This document shows, in pieces, positions 18,104 through 25,324 of a stretch of DNA of 64,000 nucleotides. Numbering within the stretch: position 1 is the stretch's first letter; every line of letters begins with the position of its first letter. Origin of the DNA: Candidatus Methylopumilus universalis. Lineage in GTDB: Bacteria > Pseudomonadota > Gammaproteobacteria > Burkholderiales > Methylophilaceae. The stretch covers positions 620,001 to 684,000 of the forward strand of contig NZ_CP040977.1 of assembly GCF_006364435.1 (NCBI RefSeq). The letters are read 5' to 3'. Made by a program: the position numbers and the translations under genes. The notes below the pieces were generated by a model. The model saw nothing but the letters and a program-made list of their open reading frames with translations, made no database searches and was not told where the DNA came from.

Positions 18104-18493
18104 TTAATCATCAAGTTCGTGTTGAATCCGCCAAAGAGCTATTCTCGTTTTAGGTCCAATTTTCCCGGTTTGCTCTAAATCTTTAGATTTTTGAAAGGCT
18201 TTTATCTTTTCTGGAGTTGAGACATCAGGCATAGGTGTTTTGCATATTTTCTTTTTATCAAAGATATTAAATACGCGACAGTCTTTTCCTGATAATGCAC
18301 TTAAAGCATGATCGGTTAAAGTTTTCTTTGTGACGGCAGCGCTTCCAACATCACCAGCTGTTTTTAACATATCAATGGTTTGTGCGGTCTGAACAGTTGC
18401 CACTGAACCACCTGCAGATGACGCTAGCAAAACACAGCCTTGGAGGCAGGTTGATAGCAGGAATAACAAAATAAGTTTTATTGAAATTTTCAT
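18104..18493 (-). CDS. Lipoprotein with a peptidoglycan-binding-like C-terminus
   Basis: 129 aa. The signal peptide (ISIKLILLFLLSTC) ends in a lipobox LQGC, so Cys20 would be lipidated. The middle is Ala/Thr/Val-rich; the C-terminal 40 residues (IKAFQKSKDLEQTGKIGPKTRIALW) resemble the PG_binding_1 repeat (FQ...G.IGP.T..AL). It probably tethers envelope and cell wall. It is on the minus strand, about 170 bp downstream of tRNA-Lys fragment B, whose promoter-like upstream block would read into it. Confidence 0.65.
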   Translation of the reverse strand: MKISIKLILLFLLSTCLQGCVLLASSAGGSVATVQTAQTIDMLKTAGDVGSAAVTKKTLTDHALSALSGKDCRVFNIFDKKKICKTPMPDVSTPEKIKAFQKSKDLEQTGKIGPKTRIALWRIQHELDD

Positions 18494-18557
18494 TTAACTT
18501 GCAACGTTAAACTGATTATGTGGCTAGTTTGTGACAACGTCAAAACTTTTGACACTC

Positions 18558-18576
18558 GGTGTGCTTAGGTGTGCTT
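18558..18576. repeat. 19-bp repeat, copy 1 (also at 21623-21641)
   Basis: GGTGTGCTTAGGTGTGCTT, itself two GTGTGCTT words separated by AGG. The identical 19 bases occur after the metal locus at 21623-21641. Related GGTGTG words follow the G-rich tails of fragments B (about 18775) and C (about 19543). Confidence 0.8.
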
Positions 18577-18662
18577 GCTGAAATTACTTCCGAAAAAACT
18601 TCTACTTCTGCCACTGCTAGGATCTTACAGGGTCTCTAGTCTTGATATTTAACTGATACTGC

Positions 18663-18696
18663 GAGTCCGCTGCTCTACCAGCTGAGCTAATCCCCC
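18663..18696 (-). pseudogene. Truncated tRNA-Lys-like fragment B (positions 1-34)
   Basis: Identical to fragment A over tRNA positions 1-34, then diverges inside the anticodon loop. The upstream side (plus strand 18697-18736) is nearly identical to fragment A, and the G-rich region beyond it matches fragment C. On the minus strand its upstream block faces the lipoprotein gene at 18104-18493. Confidence 0.78.
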
Positions 18697-18804
18697 AGAA
18701 AGTGATATTTTACAGTATTTGTCTGGGTTGTAGAGGGTTCAAGGCGGGGGGGATTTTGGCAGGGGTGGAATAGGGGTGTGTTTGTAAGTGCTGGTTTTTT
18801 TAGT

Positions 18805-19410
18805 TCAAATTTCTCTAATAGCCGTGCTAATGACTTTATAGGATGAGCGTAGCAAAAAGATTGATAGTGCTAATCCCACCACGATATCTGCCCAACCACT
18901 CTGTGTAAACCACACAATAAGTGATGCAATGATGACAGCAATATTATTTGCAATATCATTTCTTGAACATTCCCAAACAGATGACATATTAATATCTTGA
19001 TCTTTGTGTTTTGTAAGCAAATACAAACAAGTTAAGTTTCCTACTAATGCTATAACACCTACAATACTCATGATTTCAAAAATAGGTGTCGTATGGTCAA
19101 TGATATTTTGAGTGACTTGTGATAAAACAAAGAGCGCACCTATTAAAATTAATATCCCTTTAAAAAGTGCTACACGAGCTTTAGCTTGATTACTTTTGTA
19201 AATAACAAATAGACTTAATGCATAGGTGATTGCATCTCCTAAATCATCTAAGCTCTCTGACATAAGACCTGTGGATTGAGCAATCAAGCCTGAACTAAAA
19301 ACAACAATAAATAAAAAGACATTAATCGCTAAAACGATTTTTAATGTTTTAGACTGATTCACTTTCATAGCTTCAATAGCACAGCTTTTATTTTCGCAGC
19401 AATCTGACAT
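18805..19410 (-). CDS. Cation diffusion facilitator-type metal transporter (short form)
   Basis: 201 aa, about six membrane helices. TM2 carries the acidic metal-site motif SLDDLGDA (53-60), and TM5 a polar counterpart (ECSRNDIANN). The N-terminus has a Cys cluster (SDCCENKSC) that may bind metal. The usual cytoplasmic C-terminal domain of CzcD/FieF is missing. It probably exports a divalent or soft metal from the cytoplasm by proton antiport. Its start codon lies 40 bp from tRNA fragment C on the same strand. It is adjacent to a divergent metal-handling operon. Confidence 0.78.
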   Translation of the reverse strand: MSDCCENKSCAIEAMKVNQSKTLKIVLAINVFLFIVVFSSGLIAQSTGLMSESLDDLGDAITYALSLFVIYKSNQAKARVALFKGILILIGALFVLSQVTQNIIDHTTPIFEIMSIVGVIALVGNLTCLYLLTKHKDQDINMSSVWECSRNDIANNIAVIIASLIVWFTQSGWADIVVGLALSIFLLRSSYKVISTAIREI

Positions 19411-19450
19411 TTCTTATCTTATTAAGTTGAGTTTTAGCTGCTTGACCCTT

Positions 19451-19464
19451 TGAGCTAATCCCCC
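19451..19464 (-). pseudogene. Truncated tRNA-Lys-like fragment C (positions 1-14)
   Basis: Only the acceptor 5' strand and start of the D arm remain (GGGGGATTAGCTCA on the minus strand), but the adjacent upstream block, with ATTTTACAGTA at 19475-19485, and about 45 bp of G-rich sequence to 19547 match fragment B closely. On the minus strand the upstream block reads straight into the CDF transporter gene. Confidence 0.7.
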
Positions 19465-19619
19465 AGAAAAGAACATTTTACAGTATTTGTCTGCTAGACA
19501 GAAGGTTCAAGGCAGGGGATTTTGGCAGGGGTGGAATAGGGGTGTGCTAGGAAACATCCAGAATCAGGAGATTTTTGGATGATATTGAACTTTCAATAAT
19601 AAAAGCGTATCATAAAAGT

Positions 19620-19982
19620 ATGAAAGCTATTAGAAATTATCTAGTTTTATGTTTATTGCTTGCAATGCCACTGCAAAGCATTGCAGCTAGCTTCCAGCTT
19701 GTCTGCCAGAACGACCACAAAACTTCAGTGACTACTGAAACAAAGATGAGTCATTGCCACCAAGCTCAAGCTAAAGAAAATAAACAATCAAAAGAAGTGC
19801 AAAGCCAGAATACTTCCCATCATTGCTTATCATTTTGTGCACACGCAGGCATGGCTGCATTAATTCAGGATGCTACTTTAATATTTTCTCAAGATAGCGA
19901 AATTGTTTCTAACCAGTATTCATATCATTACGATTCTGTAATTTCCCCGAGCATTCAAAGACCACCCATCAGCTTTTCTTAA
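19620..19982 (+). CDS. Small His/Cys-containing periplasmic protein, CzcI-like
   Basis: 120 aa starting at ATG 19620, chosen over an in-frame TTG at 19575 because it places a clean signal peptide (AIRNYLVLCLLLAMPLQSIAA) at the N-terminus. The mature part has CHQAQ and HHCLSFCAH clusters that could bind metal. The PLQ...A signal end and His-rich body recall CzcI, a small regulator-like protein at the head of metal-efflux operons. It is the first gene of the locus to 21574. The similarity is judged by eye only. Confidence 0.55.
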   Translation: MKAIRNYLVLCLLLAMPLQSIAASFQLVCQNDHKTSVTTETKMSHCHQAQAKENKQSKEVQSQNTSHHCLSFCAHAGMAALIQDATLIFSQDSEIVSNQYSYHYDSVISPSIQRPPISFS

Positions 19983-20033
19983 AAATTGAGTTGGGCTTAA
20001 TTTAAGCCTTATTTTTATTATTTAAGGAAATCT

Positions 20034-20693
20034 ATGTTTACATTTAACATGAGATTATGGGCTATCCCCTTAATCTTTTTATCAAGTCACCTAGCATTTG
20101 CAGCACCTATGGGTTTTGAGGGTTCTGTGATGACTATGGGGGACTTCAATCAAAATTGGCGTGAAGTGGGATTCAATTATGCGATTACATCTCGTGACGC
20201 TTTGGGATTAATGCATCTTGAGTTTCGTTCAGATAATTACAAAGATAAACGTGAAGTCGATACGCTTAATTACACACGTCTATTGTCTCGTTGGAATTCA
20301 GAGCATGCTCAAAGTAATCTTTGGCTGTTTATGGGGTTAGGTGAAGTAAGAGGAGTCGCTAATAATCAAAGTATAGATAGTAAAGTCATTGCATCCCCAG
20401 GCTTTCAGTTTGATTATGAAACGACGCGCATTTACTTTGCGGCCACTCATAAACTTTACCGAGCTTCAAATTTAAATCACGACAACACATCAATTCGTGC
20501 TGGTTTTTCTTTTTACGAAGCTGATTACAATCAAACACAGCCGTGGTTTATTTTAGAAACAAAATATACCAATCAGATCTCGGACAAGATTGAAGTGATC
20601 CCTATGTTAAGACTTATTAACAAAAATATCTTTGTGGAGGGCGGTGTGAACAATAGCGGCCAACCTCGTTTAAATTTTATGTATACATTTTAA
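20034..20693 (+). CDS. Predicted outer-membrane beta-barrel protein of the metal locus
   Basis: 219 aa with a signal peptide (LWAIPLIFLSSHLAFA) and alternating amphipathic strands ending in an aromatic residue (NFMYTF), as in outer-membrane barrels. No named family recognised. AAGGAAA precedes the ATG. It lies between the CzcI-like and MerP-like genes on the same strand with short gaps, so it is probably co-expressed and may pass or sense metal at the outer membrane. Function is inferred from context. Confidence 0.55.
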   Translation: MFTFNMRLWAIPLIFLSSHLAFAAPMGFEGSVMTMGDFNQNWREVGFNYAITSRDALGLMHLEFRSDNYKDKREVDTLNYTRLLSRWNSEHAQSNLWLFMGLGEVRGVANNQSIDSKVIASPGFQFDYETTRIYFAATHKLYRASNLNHDNTSIRAGFSFYEADYNQTQPWFILETKYTNQISDKIEVIPMLRLINKNIFVEGGVNNSGQPRLNFMYTF

Positions 20694-20702
20694 GGAGCTT
20701 TT

Positions 20703-21029
20703 ATGAAACATTTACTATTAGTAGTAGGTTTAGGATTATCTTTAACTAGTTTGAGTGGCTTTGCGACACCATCTTACAAAGTCACTATGAAAGGCATGGT
20801 ATGTTCTTTTTGTGCGCAAGGCATTGAAAAGAAGATGAAAGCTTTAAGCGAAACAAAGGACGTATATGTTGACATGAAGAATCGTCTAGTCGTAGTTGAA
20901 GTCAAAGAAGGTTTAACTTTGTCTCAAGATGTCATTAATAAAATCATCAAAGATGTAGGCTATGAAGTTAAAAGTATTGAAGTAAGCGAGCATCCTATTG
21001 AGCATATCAAATCAGGAACGGATAAATGA
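20703..21029 (+). CDS. Periplasmic heavy-metal-binding protein, MerP-like
   Basis: 108 aa. A signal peptide (LLLVVGLGLSLTSLSGFA) is followed by one HMA domain with the metal site GMVCSFC (C34, C37) and the betaalphabeta-betaalphabeta pattern ending VGYEVKSIEV. It should bind a soft metal in the periplasm and hand it to the MerT-like membrane protein encoded next, whose start overlaps this stop by 4 bp. TAAGGAG is a good ribosome-binding site. Confidence 0.8.
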   Translation: MKHLLLVVGLGLSLTSLSGFATPSYKVTMKGMVCSFCAQGIEKKMKALSETKDVYVDMKNRLVVVEVKEGLTLSQDVINKIIKDVGYEVKSIEVSEHPIEHIKSGTDK

Positions 21030-21427
21030 TGCCAAAAGATCATTTACATCCCAATCTAGTTAAGACTAAACATTTATCCTTGCTTAGTTTATTTTCGTCG
21101 GGAGGCACACTGATTTGTTGTGCCTTGCCTGCGTTATTAGTAAGTTTAGGCGCAGGTGCTGTGATGGCGTCTTTGGTGAGTTCTGTGCCACAAATTGTTT
21201 GGTTTTCAGAACATAAATTAGGTGTGTTTATATTTGCAGGAGTGATGTTATCAATATCTGGATTTCTACAATGGAAAGCTAGATCCTTACCTTGTCCGAG
21301 TGATAAAGAGTTAGCGGAACTTTGTAATAAAACTAGAGTAAACTCACTAAGAGTTTATTTTTTTTCAGTTAGTGTATTTTTGATAGGTGGCTTTATGGCT
21401 TTTGTAGCACCTTGGTTAATCAGTTAA
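21026..21427 (+). CDS. MerT-like membrane metal transporter
   Basis: 133 aa with three membrane helices. TM1 carries a vicinal Cys pair (C31-C32, TLICCALPALLVSLGAG), as in MerT (ACC-LP), and a second Cys pair (PCPSDKELAELC) lies in the loop after TM2 as in MerT. Known MerT takes Hg(II) from MerP and imports it for reduction by MerA. No merA or merR is present here, so either the metal differs or the protein serves another flow. The start overlaps the MerP-like gene by 4 bp. Confidence 0.7.
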   Translation: MMPKDHLHPNLVKTKHLSLLSLFSSGGTLICCALPALLVSLGAGAVMASLVSSVPQIVWFSEHKLGVFIFAGVMLSISGFLQWKARSLPCPSDKELAELCNKTRVNSLRVYFFSVSVFLIGGFMAFVAPWLIS

Positions 21428-21448
21428 TTTTTCATAAGGAGAAATAGT

Positions 21449-21574
21449 ATGGAACATATGATGGGTGAAGCACACTGTTGGCATATGGTAATTATGTGTT
21501 TACTAATGACAACGTTTTTGGTTTTAGGTATTGCGTCATTTATTAAGTATTTGTTTTATAGCAAAAAGAAATAA
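21449..21574 (+). CDS. 41-aa Met/His-rich single-span membrane peptide
   Basis: A short reading frame with a strong ribosome-binding site (AAGGAGA). The N-terminus MEHMMGEAHCWHM is rich in Met, His and Cys, then one membrane helix (VIMCLLMTTFLVLGIASFIKYLF) and a SKKK tail. It follows the MerT-like gene by 21 bp and precedes the operon terminator, so it is probably its last gene. A soft-metal ligand or small transporter subunit is plausible; no family is recognised. Confidence 0.6.
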   Translation: MEHMMGEAHCWHMVIMCLLMTTFLVLGIASFIKYLFYSKKK

Positions 21575-21590
21575 GAAGTAAGAAGTAAAA

Positions 21591-21613
21591 AGCCACTCTT
21601 GGTAGTGGCTTTT
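21591..21613 (+). terminator. Intrinsic terminator of the metal locus
   Basis: Stem AGCCACT (21591-21597) / AGTGGCT (21604-21610), 6-base loop, then TTT. It lies 17 bp after the stop of the 41-aa peptide. Confidence 0.82.
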
Positions 21614-21622
21614 CTTATCTGT

Positions 21623-21641
21623 GGTGTGCTTAGGTGTGCTT
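21623..21641. repeat. 19-bp repeat, copy 2
   Basis: GGTGTGCTTAGGTGTGCTT, identical to 18558-18576, placed just after the terminator of the metal locus, as copy 1 is placed just beyond the lipoprotein gene. Confidence 0.8.
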
Positions 21642-21949
21642 CGAAGAAAGCTTAGGAATAGACTTCTGTAGCTATTAATCTTTAATTTTTGCCAAAAATT
21701 TTAGTGTCACATCCCCTATATAAGACGAAGGGGTGGAGGGGGTATACACCTCTTTTATAACTCCGTTTTATTCAATTCTAAATCCTTAAAAGTTAATTAT
21801 ATTCACACTTAACTATATGATTTATATAGGATTTATGTAGCTGACTTAGAGTAAACTCTAAGCACTCTAGATGACTCTATATTAGAGATAGCTAGATGGA
21901 ATATAAACTCTAGCTCTCTATACACCCTAAGGGGGTAGAGAAGCTGGAG
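21642..21949. other. AT-rich spacer beside the helicase gene, possible origin or operator
   Basis: No gene seen in 308 bp. The distal part holds an 8-bp perfect inverted repeat CTTAGAGT-AA-ACTCTAAG (21845-21862) and ACTCTA words at 21855, 21864, 21874 and 21907, the first three 9-10 bp apart. Such clusters next to a replication helicase gene resemble iterons, but this is by eye only. Confidence 0.4.
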
Positions 21950-23005
21950 TTATTCGTTCATACCTTTGTCAGTAATCCATATTTGGTCACTTAAATTACC
22001 TCTTAAACCAGTTCCAACCAATCCTTTGATAACTAAGTTGCCTATAACTTCTCTCATGTCATGACTTCTTTTCGCTGACGGATGTTCAGTCCAAAGTTTG
22101 CAGCATTGTTCTATTACCTTATCCATATCATCATGACTTGATGACAATGTTAGAAGCCAATCTTTAACTAAATTAAGCACTCTTGTTTGCTTGTCTGATA
22201 ATCTAACTTTTTTCTTTTTATCTAAAATTTCCCCAAGCTTATCTAATGTGCATGTTGTTTCAACTTCACCATTCATTTCTACTTCAATAGTTTCTAATCT
22301 ATAGCCGTATCTAATTCCACATTCACTATCTTTGGATTTTTCTAAAGACCATTCACAATTTCCATTGCTATCTTGTTTGACATAAATGATGGTATCCATT
22401 GACGCTTTAAGACTTGAACTTCCTCTCATTCCTCTAGACTCATCTTTACCTGAATGATGAATGATTAATACAGTAGAGTTTAGTTTCTCAGTAATTAATT
22501 TTGCTTGCCTAATAACACCACTCATTTCAGACGCAGAGTTCTCTTCTATATTTGGACAAGCCATGTTTAATGTATCAATGATGACCATCCCACTATGAAA
22601 TTCTTTTTCCTTATAATGATTGATAAAGCTTTCAACAGAGCCATTCTCACCCAAAAGTAAAGTGTCAGGCGTTATAAGCATATTGGAAGGTGATATGGAA
22701 TTTTTCTTACACCATCCTAATATTCTCTTTCGTAAACCTGTAAACCCTTCTAATGCTGTATAGACAACTGGTATTTCTCTTGAAACTGGAAGTCCAAACC
22801 ATTCTGACCCAGAGGCTAAATGCAAAGCTAAATCTATAGCTAGGAATGATTTTGTAGAACCACTTTCACCATAGATGGTTGCTATACCTCTATCAACTAA
22901 GATATCTTTTATAAGCCAATTAATCTTAGGAAGATTTTCAAGTTCATGAATTCTATAACTTCTTCTTGTTTCTATTTTGCTAATTTCTTGTGAGCTTATT
23001 TGCAT
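21950..23005 (-). CDS. RepA-like hexameric helicase/ATPase
   Basis: 351 aa. RecA-like ATPase with Walker A GESGSTKS (46-53), Walker B MVIIDTLN and the VLIIHHSGKDESRGMRGSSSL segment characteristic of the RSF1010 RepA-type helicases found in plasmids and tRNA-linked islands. It would unwind the element's origin after excision. A C-terminal winged-helix-like region follows from about residue 270. The start overlaps alpA by 10 bp. The nearby ACTCTA cluster may be its operator or origin. Confidence 0.78.
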   Translation of the reverse strand: MQISSQEISKIETRRSYRIHELENLPKINWLIKDILVDRGIATIYGESGSTKSFLAIDLALHLASGSEWFGLPVSREIPVVYTALEGFTGLRKRILGWCKKNSISPSNMLITPDTLLLGENGSVESFINHYKEKEFHSGMVIIDTLNMACPNIEENSASEMSGVIRQAKLITEKLNSTVLIIHHSGKDESRGMRGSSSLKASMDTIIYVKQDSNGNCEWSLEKSKDSECGIRYGYRLETIEVEMNGEVETTCTLDKLGEILDKKKKVRLSDKQTRVLNLVKDWLLTLSSSHDDMDKVIEQCCKLWTEHPSAKRSHDMREVIGNLVIKGLVGTGLRGNLSDQIWITDKGMNE

Positions 23006-23196
23006 GATTTTTCCTTAGCATTTTGACTATCTAACCATGCTTGGATATCTTCTTCTTTCCAAAGTGTAAGTCTTGAGGTGATTTTTATGGGCTGAGGAAA
23101 ATTACTACTTTTATCTGAACATAGCTTCCAGATGGTTGATTCACCCATTGATAACATTTCTGCTAAATCTTTAACTCTATAAGTCTTTTTTTGCAT
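22996..23196 (-). CDS. AlpA-family excisionase/transcription regulator
   Basis: 66 aa MerR-like winged helix: YRVKDLAEMLSMGESTIWKLCSDKSSNFPQPIKITSRLTLWKEEDIQAWLDSQ, with the hallmark NFPxPIKI...W...DI..W pattern. AlpA proteins activate integrase expression or act as excisionases in P4-like elements. It overlaps repA by 10 bp, so they are co-transcribed. Confidence 0.88.
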   Translation of the reverse strand: MQKKTYRVKDLAEMLSMGESTIWKLCSDKSSNFPQPIKITSRLTLWKEEDIQAWLDSQNAKEKSCK

Positions 23197-23299
23197 TCCT
23201 ATTTCCTTTTTAAAGTTTCTATAAATATCCCTATTAGTTCTGGGATTAAACGAGACTATAAAATTGAAATGAAATCTGAATTCAGATTGGCAAAGGTAT

Positions 23300-24013
23300 T
23301 CAATCTGACTTTTGGATAGGCGTTTCTTTTAAGTTAATTATTCCACCTTGTTCTGATATACCAATATCAAAATACTTTTTTAATGCTTTTCTTTGTTTTT
23401 CTGTGAGGTCTTTATTAAGATTAGTAAACTTAACTTTATTAACAACACGCTGATGAACAAACCAATTTTGAAGGCAATATAAGGAATATTCATTAAGTTG
23501 CTGCATAAGATATTTCACTTCTTTATCAACGCCTCTTAGCTGGGCTTCTTTGCATGCCTTAGTTAAGTCATATTCATTATCCAAAATATCTTTAGTGATA
23601 TCGTCAAGGTAATCAGGATATAAGAAAGGATGTTTTTGTTTTCTTCCTACCAAGTTTAGACAAGCGTCAGTTGTTAGTCCGCCTTTAAGAATTTTTGTAA
23701 AACAATCTCTACAATACTCTAATAACTCTTTAGGAATTTCCTTTTTATTGTTTATACAGTAACAAAAATACTCAAGCATTGCTCTTGCACTATCAGGATA
23801 GTATTCCTCATCAGGAAAGCTATTAAAAATATCAGGTCTTTTATTATAAGTTTCCAATCCAACATGCACGACATATTCCAGCATCAAATTTTTATCAATA
23901 TTTCCCTCAAATTTTTTGCCTAATCTTTTTGCTTCTTCAATACCACTTTTAACCCTTTCTGTTTCTTGTTGAATTCTTTGAAGCAGGTCTAATTCTTTGT
24001 CTCTCTTACTCAC
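23300..24013 (-). CDS. Unknown protein translationally coupled to the integrase
   Basis: 237 aa, soluble, no signal peptide or membrane helix. An N-terminal coiled-coil-like stretch (RDKELDLLQRIQQETERVKSGIEEAKRLGKKFEGN) is followed by a helical body with scattered Cys. No family recognised. The start overlaps the integrase stop by 4 bp (ATGA), implying co-production. A recombination accessory factor or a defence/regulatory protein are both possible; neither is shown. Confidence 0.6.
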   Translation of the reverse strand: MSKRDKELDLLQRIQQETERVKSGIEEAKRLGKKFEGNIDKNLMLEYVVHVGLETYNKRPDIFNSFPDEEYYPDSARAMLEYFCYCINNKKEIPKELLEYCRDCFTKILKGGLTTDACLNLVGRKQKHPFLYPDYLDDITKDILDNEYDLTKACKEAQLRGVDKEVKYLMQQLNEYSLYCLQNWFVHQRVVNKVKFTNLNKDLTEKQRKALKKYFDIGISEQGGIINLKETPIQKSD

Positions 24014-25320
24014 TTAGTATTTTCCTTTTTTCTTTTACCAATACTTATAGTTTGTTCATAATCTTTTTTTCTAGCTTCTAAATAACTTAATAACCAATCA
24101 ACAAGCTTTCTTCTTTCATCCAGCCAATCATAATCAGCCATATAAGACCTTTCAACTGCTGAACCATACTCATGGTCAAGTTGTTTCTCAATAACTACAT
24201 TTGGAAATCCAGAATGTCTTAAACAAGTTAATTTAACTATTGTTCTATTTCCATGAGCTGTAGCATCAAATCCCATTTCCTTAATTAATAATCTAGGTCT
24301 GCTTGATGCATAGGCATCACCAAAACGATTAGTAAATATGAAATCATCTTTGCTTGCCTTGAGAATGTCTTTAAGTTCATTAAGTAAATTTACCGCAATG
24401 TTTGGAAGGGGAGTTACAAATGAATTGCTGCTCTTCATAAACTCTTTAGGAATACTTAATGTTTTTTTAGCTGGGCTATACCAACTCCATTTTGCATTAG
24501 ACAAAGAACCAACTCTTAAGCCTGTAACAATATTTATGATGAGATATACCTTATCTTGAACAATTGGGAGTTTTTGAACCTTAGACCAATACATTCCTAA
24601 GTCTTCTAAATCAACAGACTTATGGCTGATTGTTTTGGTTTTCTTAAATACTTTATTTTTTCTAATCTTATCTAGTGGGTTATCCCCTTTATATGCTCTT
24701 TCTTCAGATGCATATTCATAAACGAGGTTGATAAGTGACTTGGCTAAATTCATCGTAGTGGTTCTGTTATATCGTTGGATATCTTTCTTTCCACTCACTA
24801 ATTTAACTGGATTGGATTTAACTTTTTTTAAAGTTTGGAGTAGGTCAGAGTCAGTAATTGATAGGATGGATTTATCCTTTAAATCTGCCTCTAAATAGTT
24901 CTTATAAATGCCTCTAGAACGCTTAATATGAGACTTAGACCACACTTTATCAAGCATGGTAGAGCGATACTCCACCATATCTTCAAATAGGGTAGAGAAC
25001 ATGAATTTATCACTAGATTTCTCTAGGTTTTTATTCTTAATATTGTTGAAATAATCTCTAGGATGAATACCTTGTTTGAGCTGTTGCTTAGAGATATCCC
25101 TTAATCCTCTGGCTTCATCTAATCCAACAGAAGGGTAAGTGCCAAAACTTAATTGTATTTCTTTACCACCTAACTTGCCTCTGAATAGCCAATACTTGGA
25201 ATTTGGTTCAACACGCAACCTTAATCCACCCCCATCATTCTCATAGATGTAAGCTTTGCCATTAGGGCAAGTTGAATTTTTTACTTTAACGTTGCTTAGA
25301 AGGTTAACGCCATAACCCAT
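24010..25320 (-). CDS. Tyrosine integrase (DUF4102 arm-binding type)
   Basis: 436 aa. The N-terminal arm-DNA-binding domain is visible (GGGLRLRVEPNSKYWLFRGKLGGKEIQLSFGTYPSVGLDEAR), then a core-binding domain and the catalytic domain with R269 (TGLRVGSL), H356 and R359 (HGNR), a further His in QLDH and the nucleophile Y393 (RSYMADYDW). All catalytic residues are present, so it looks active. It belongs to the P4-like group that targets tRNA 3' ends. The paired TTTTGTCCA motifs lie 5 bp upstream of its start codon, so the enzyme may repress itself. Confidence 0.92.
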   Translation of the reverse strand: MGYGVNLLSNVKVKNSTCPNGKAYIYENDGGGLRLRVEPNSKYWLFRGKLGGKEIQLSFGTYPSVGLDEARGLRDISKQQLKQGIHPRDYFNNIKNKNLEKSSDKFMFSTLFEDMVEYRSTMLDKVWSKSHIKRSRGIYKNYLEADLKDKSILSITDSDLLQTLKKVKSNPVKLVSGKKDIQRYNRTTTMNLAKSLINLVYEYASEERAYKGDNPLDKIRKNKVFKKTKTISHKSVDLEDLGMYWSKVQKLPIVQDKVYLIINIVTGLRVGSLSNAKWSWYSPAKKTLSIPKEFMKSSNSFVTPLPNIAVNLLNELKDILKASKDDFIFTNRFGDAYASSRPRLLIKEMGFDATAHGNRTIVKLTCLRHSGFPNVVIEKQLDHEYGSAVERSYMADYDWLDERRKLVDWLLSYLEARKKDYEQTISIGKRKKENTK

Positions 25321-25324
25321 AAAT

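Larger units (their letters stand above)
18494..18804. other. Intergenic spacer with repeats and tRNA fragment B
   Basis: 311 bp without a gene. It contains the 19-bp repeat at 18558-18576, tRNA-Lys fragment B (18663-18696), the conserved ATTTTACAGTA block (18707-18717) and a G-rich tail to about 18780 that matches the region after fragment C. Confidence 0.6.
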
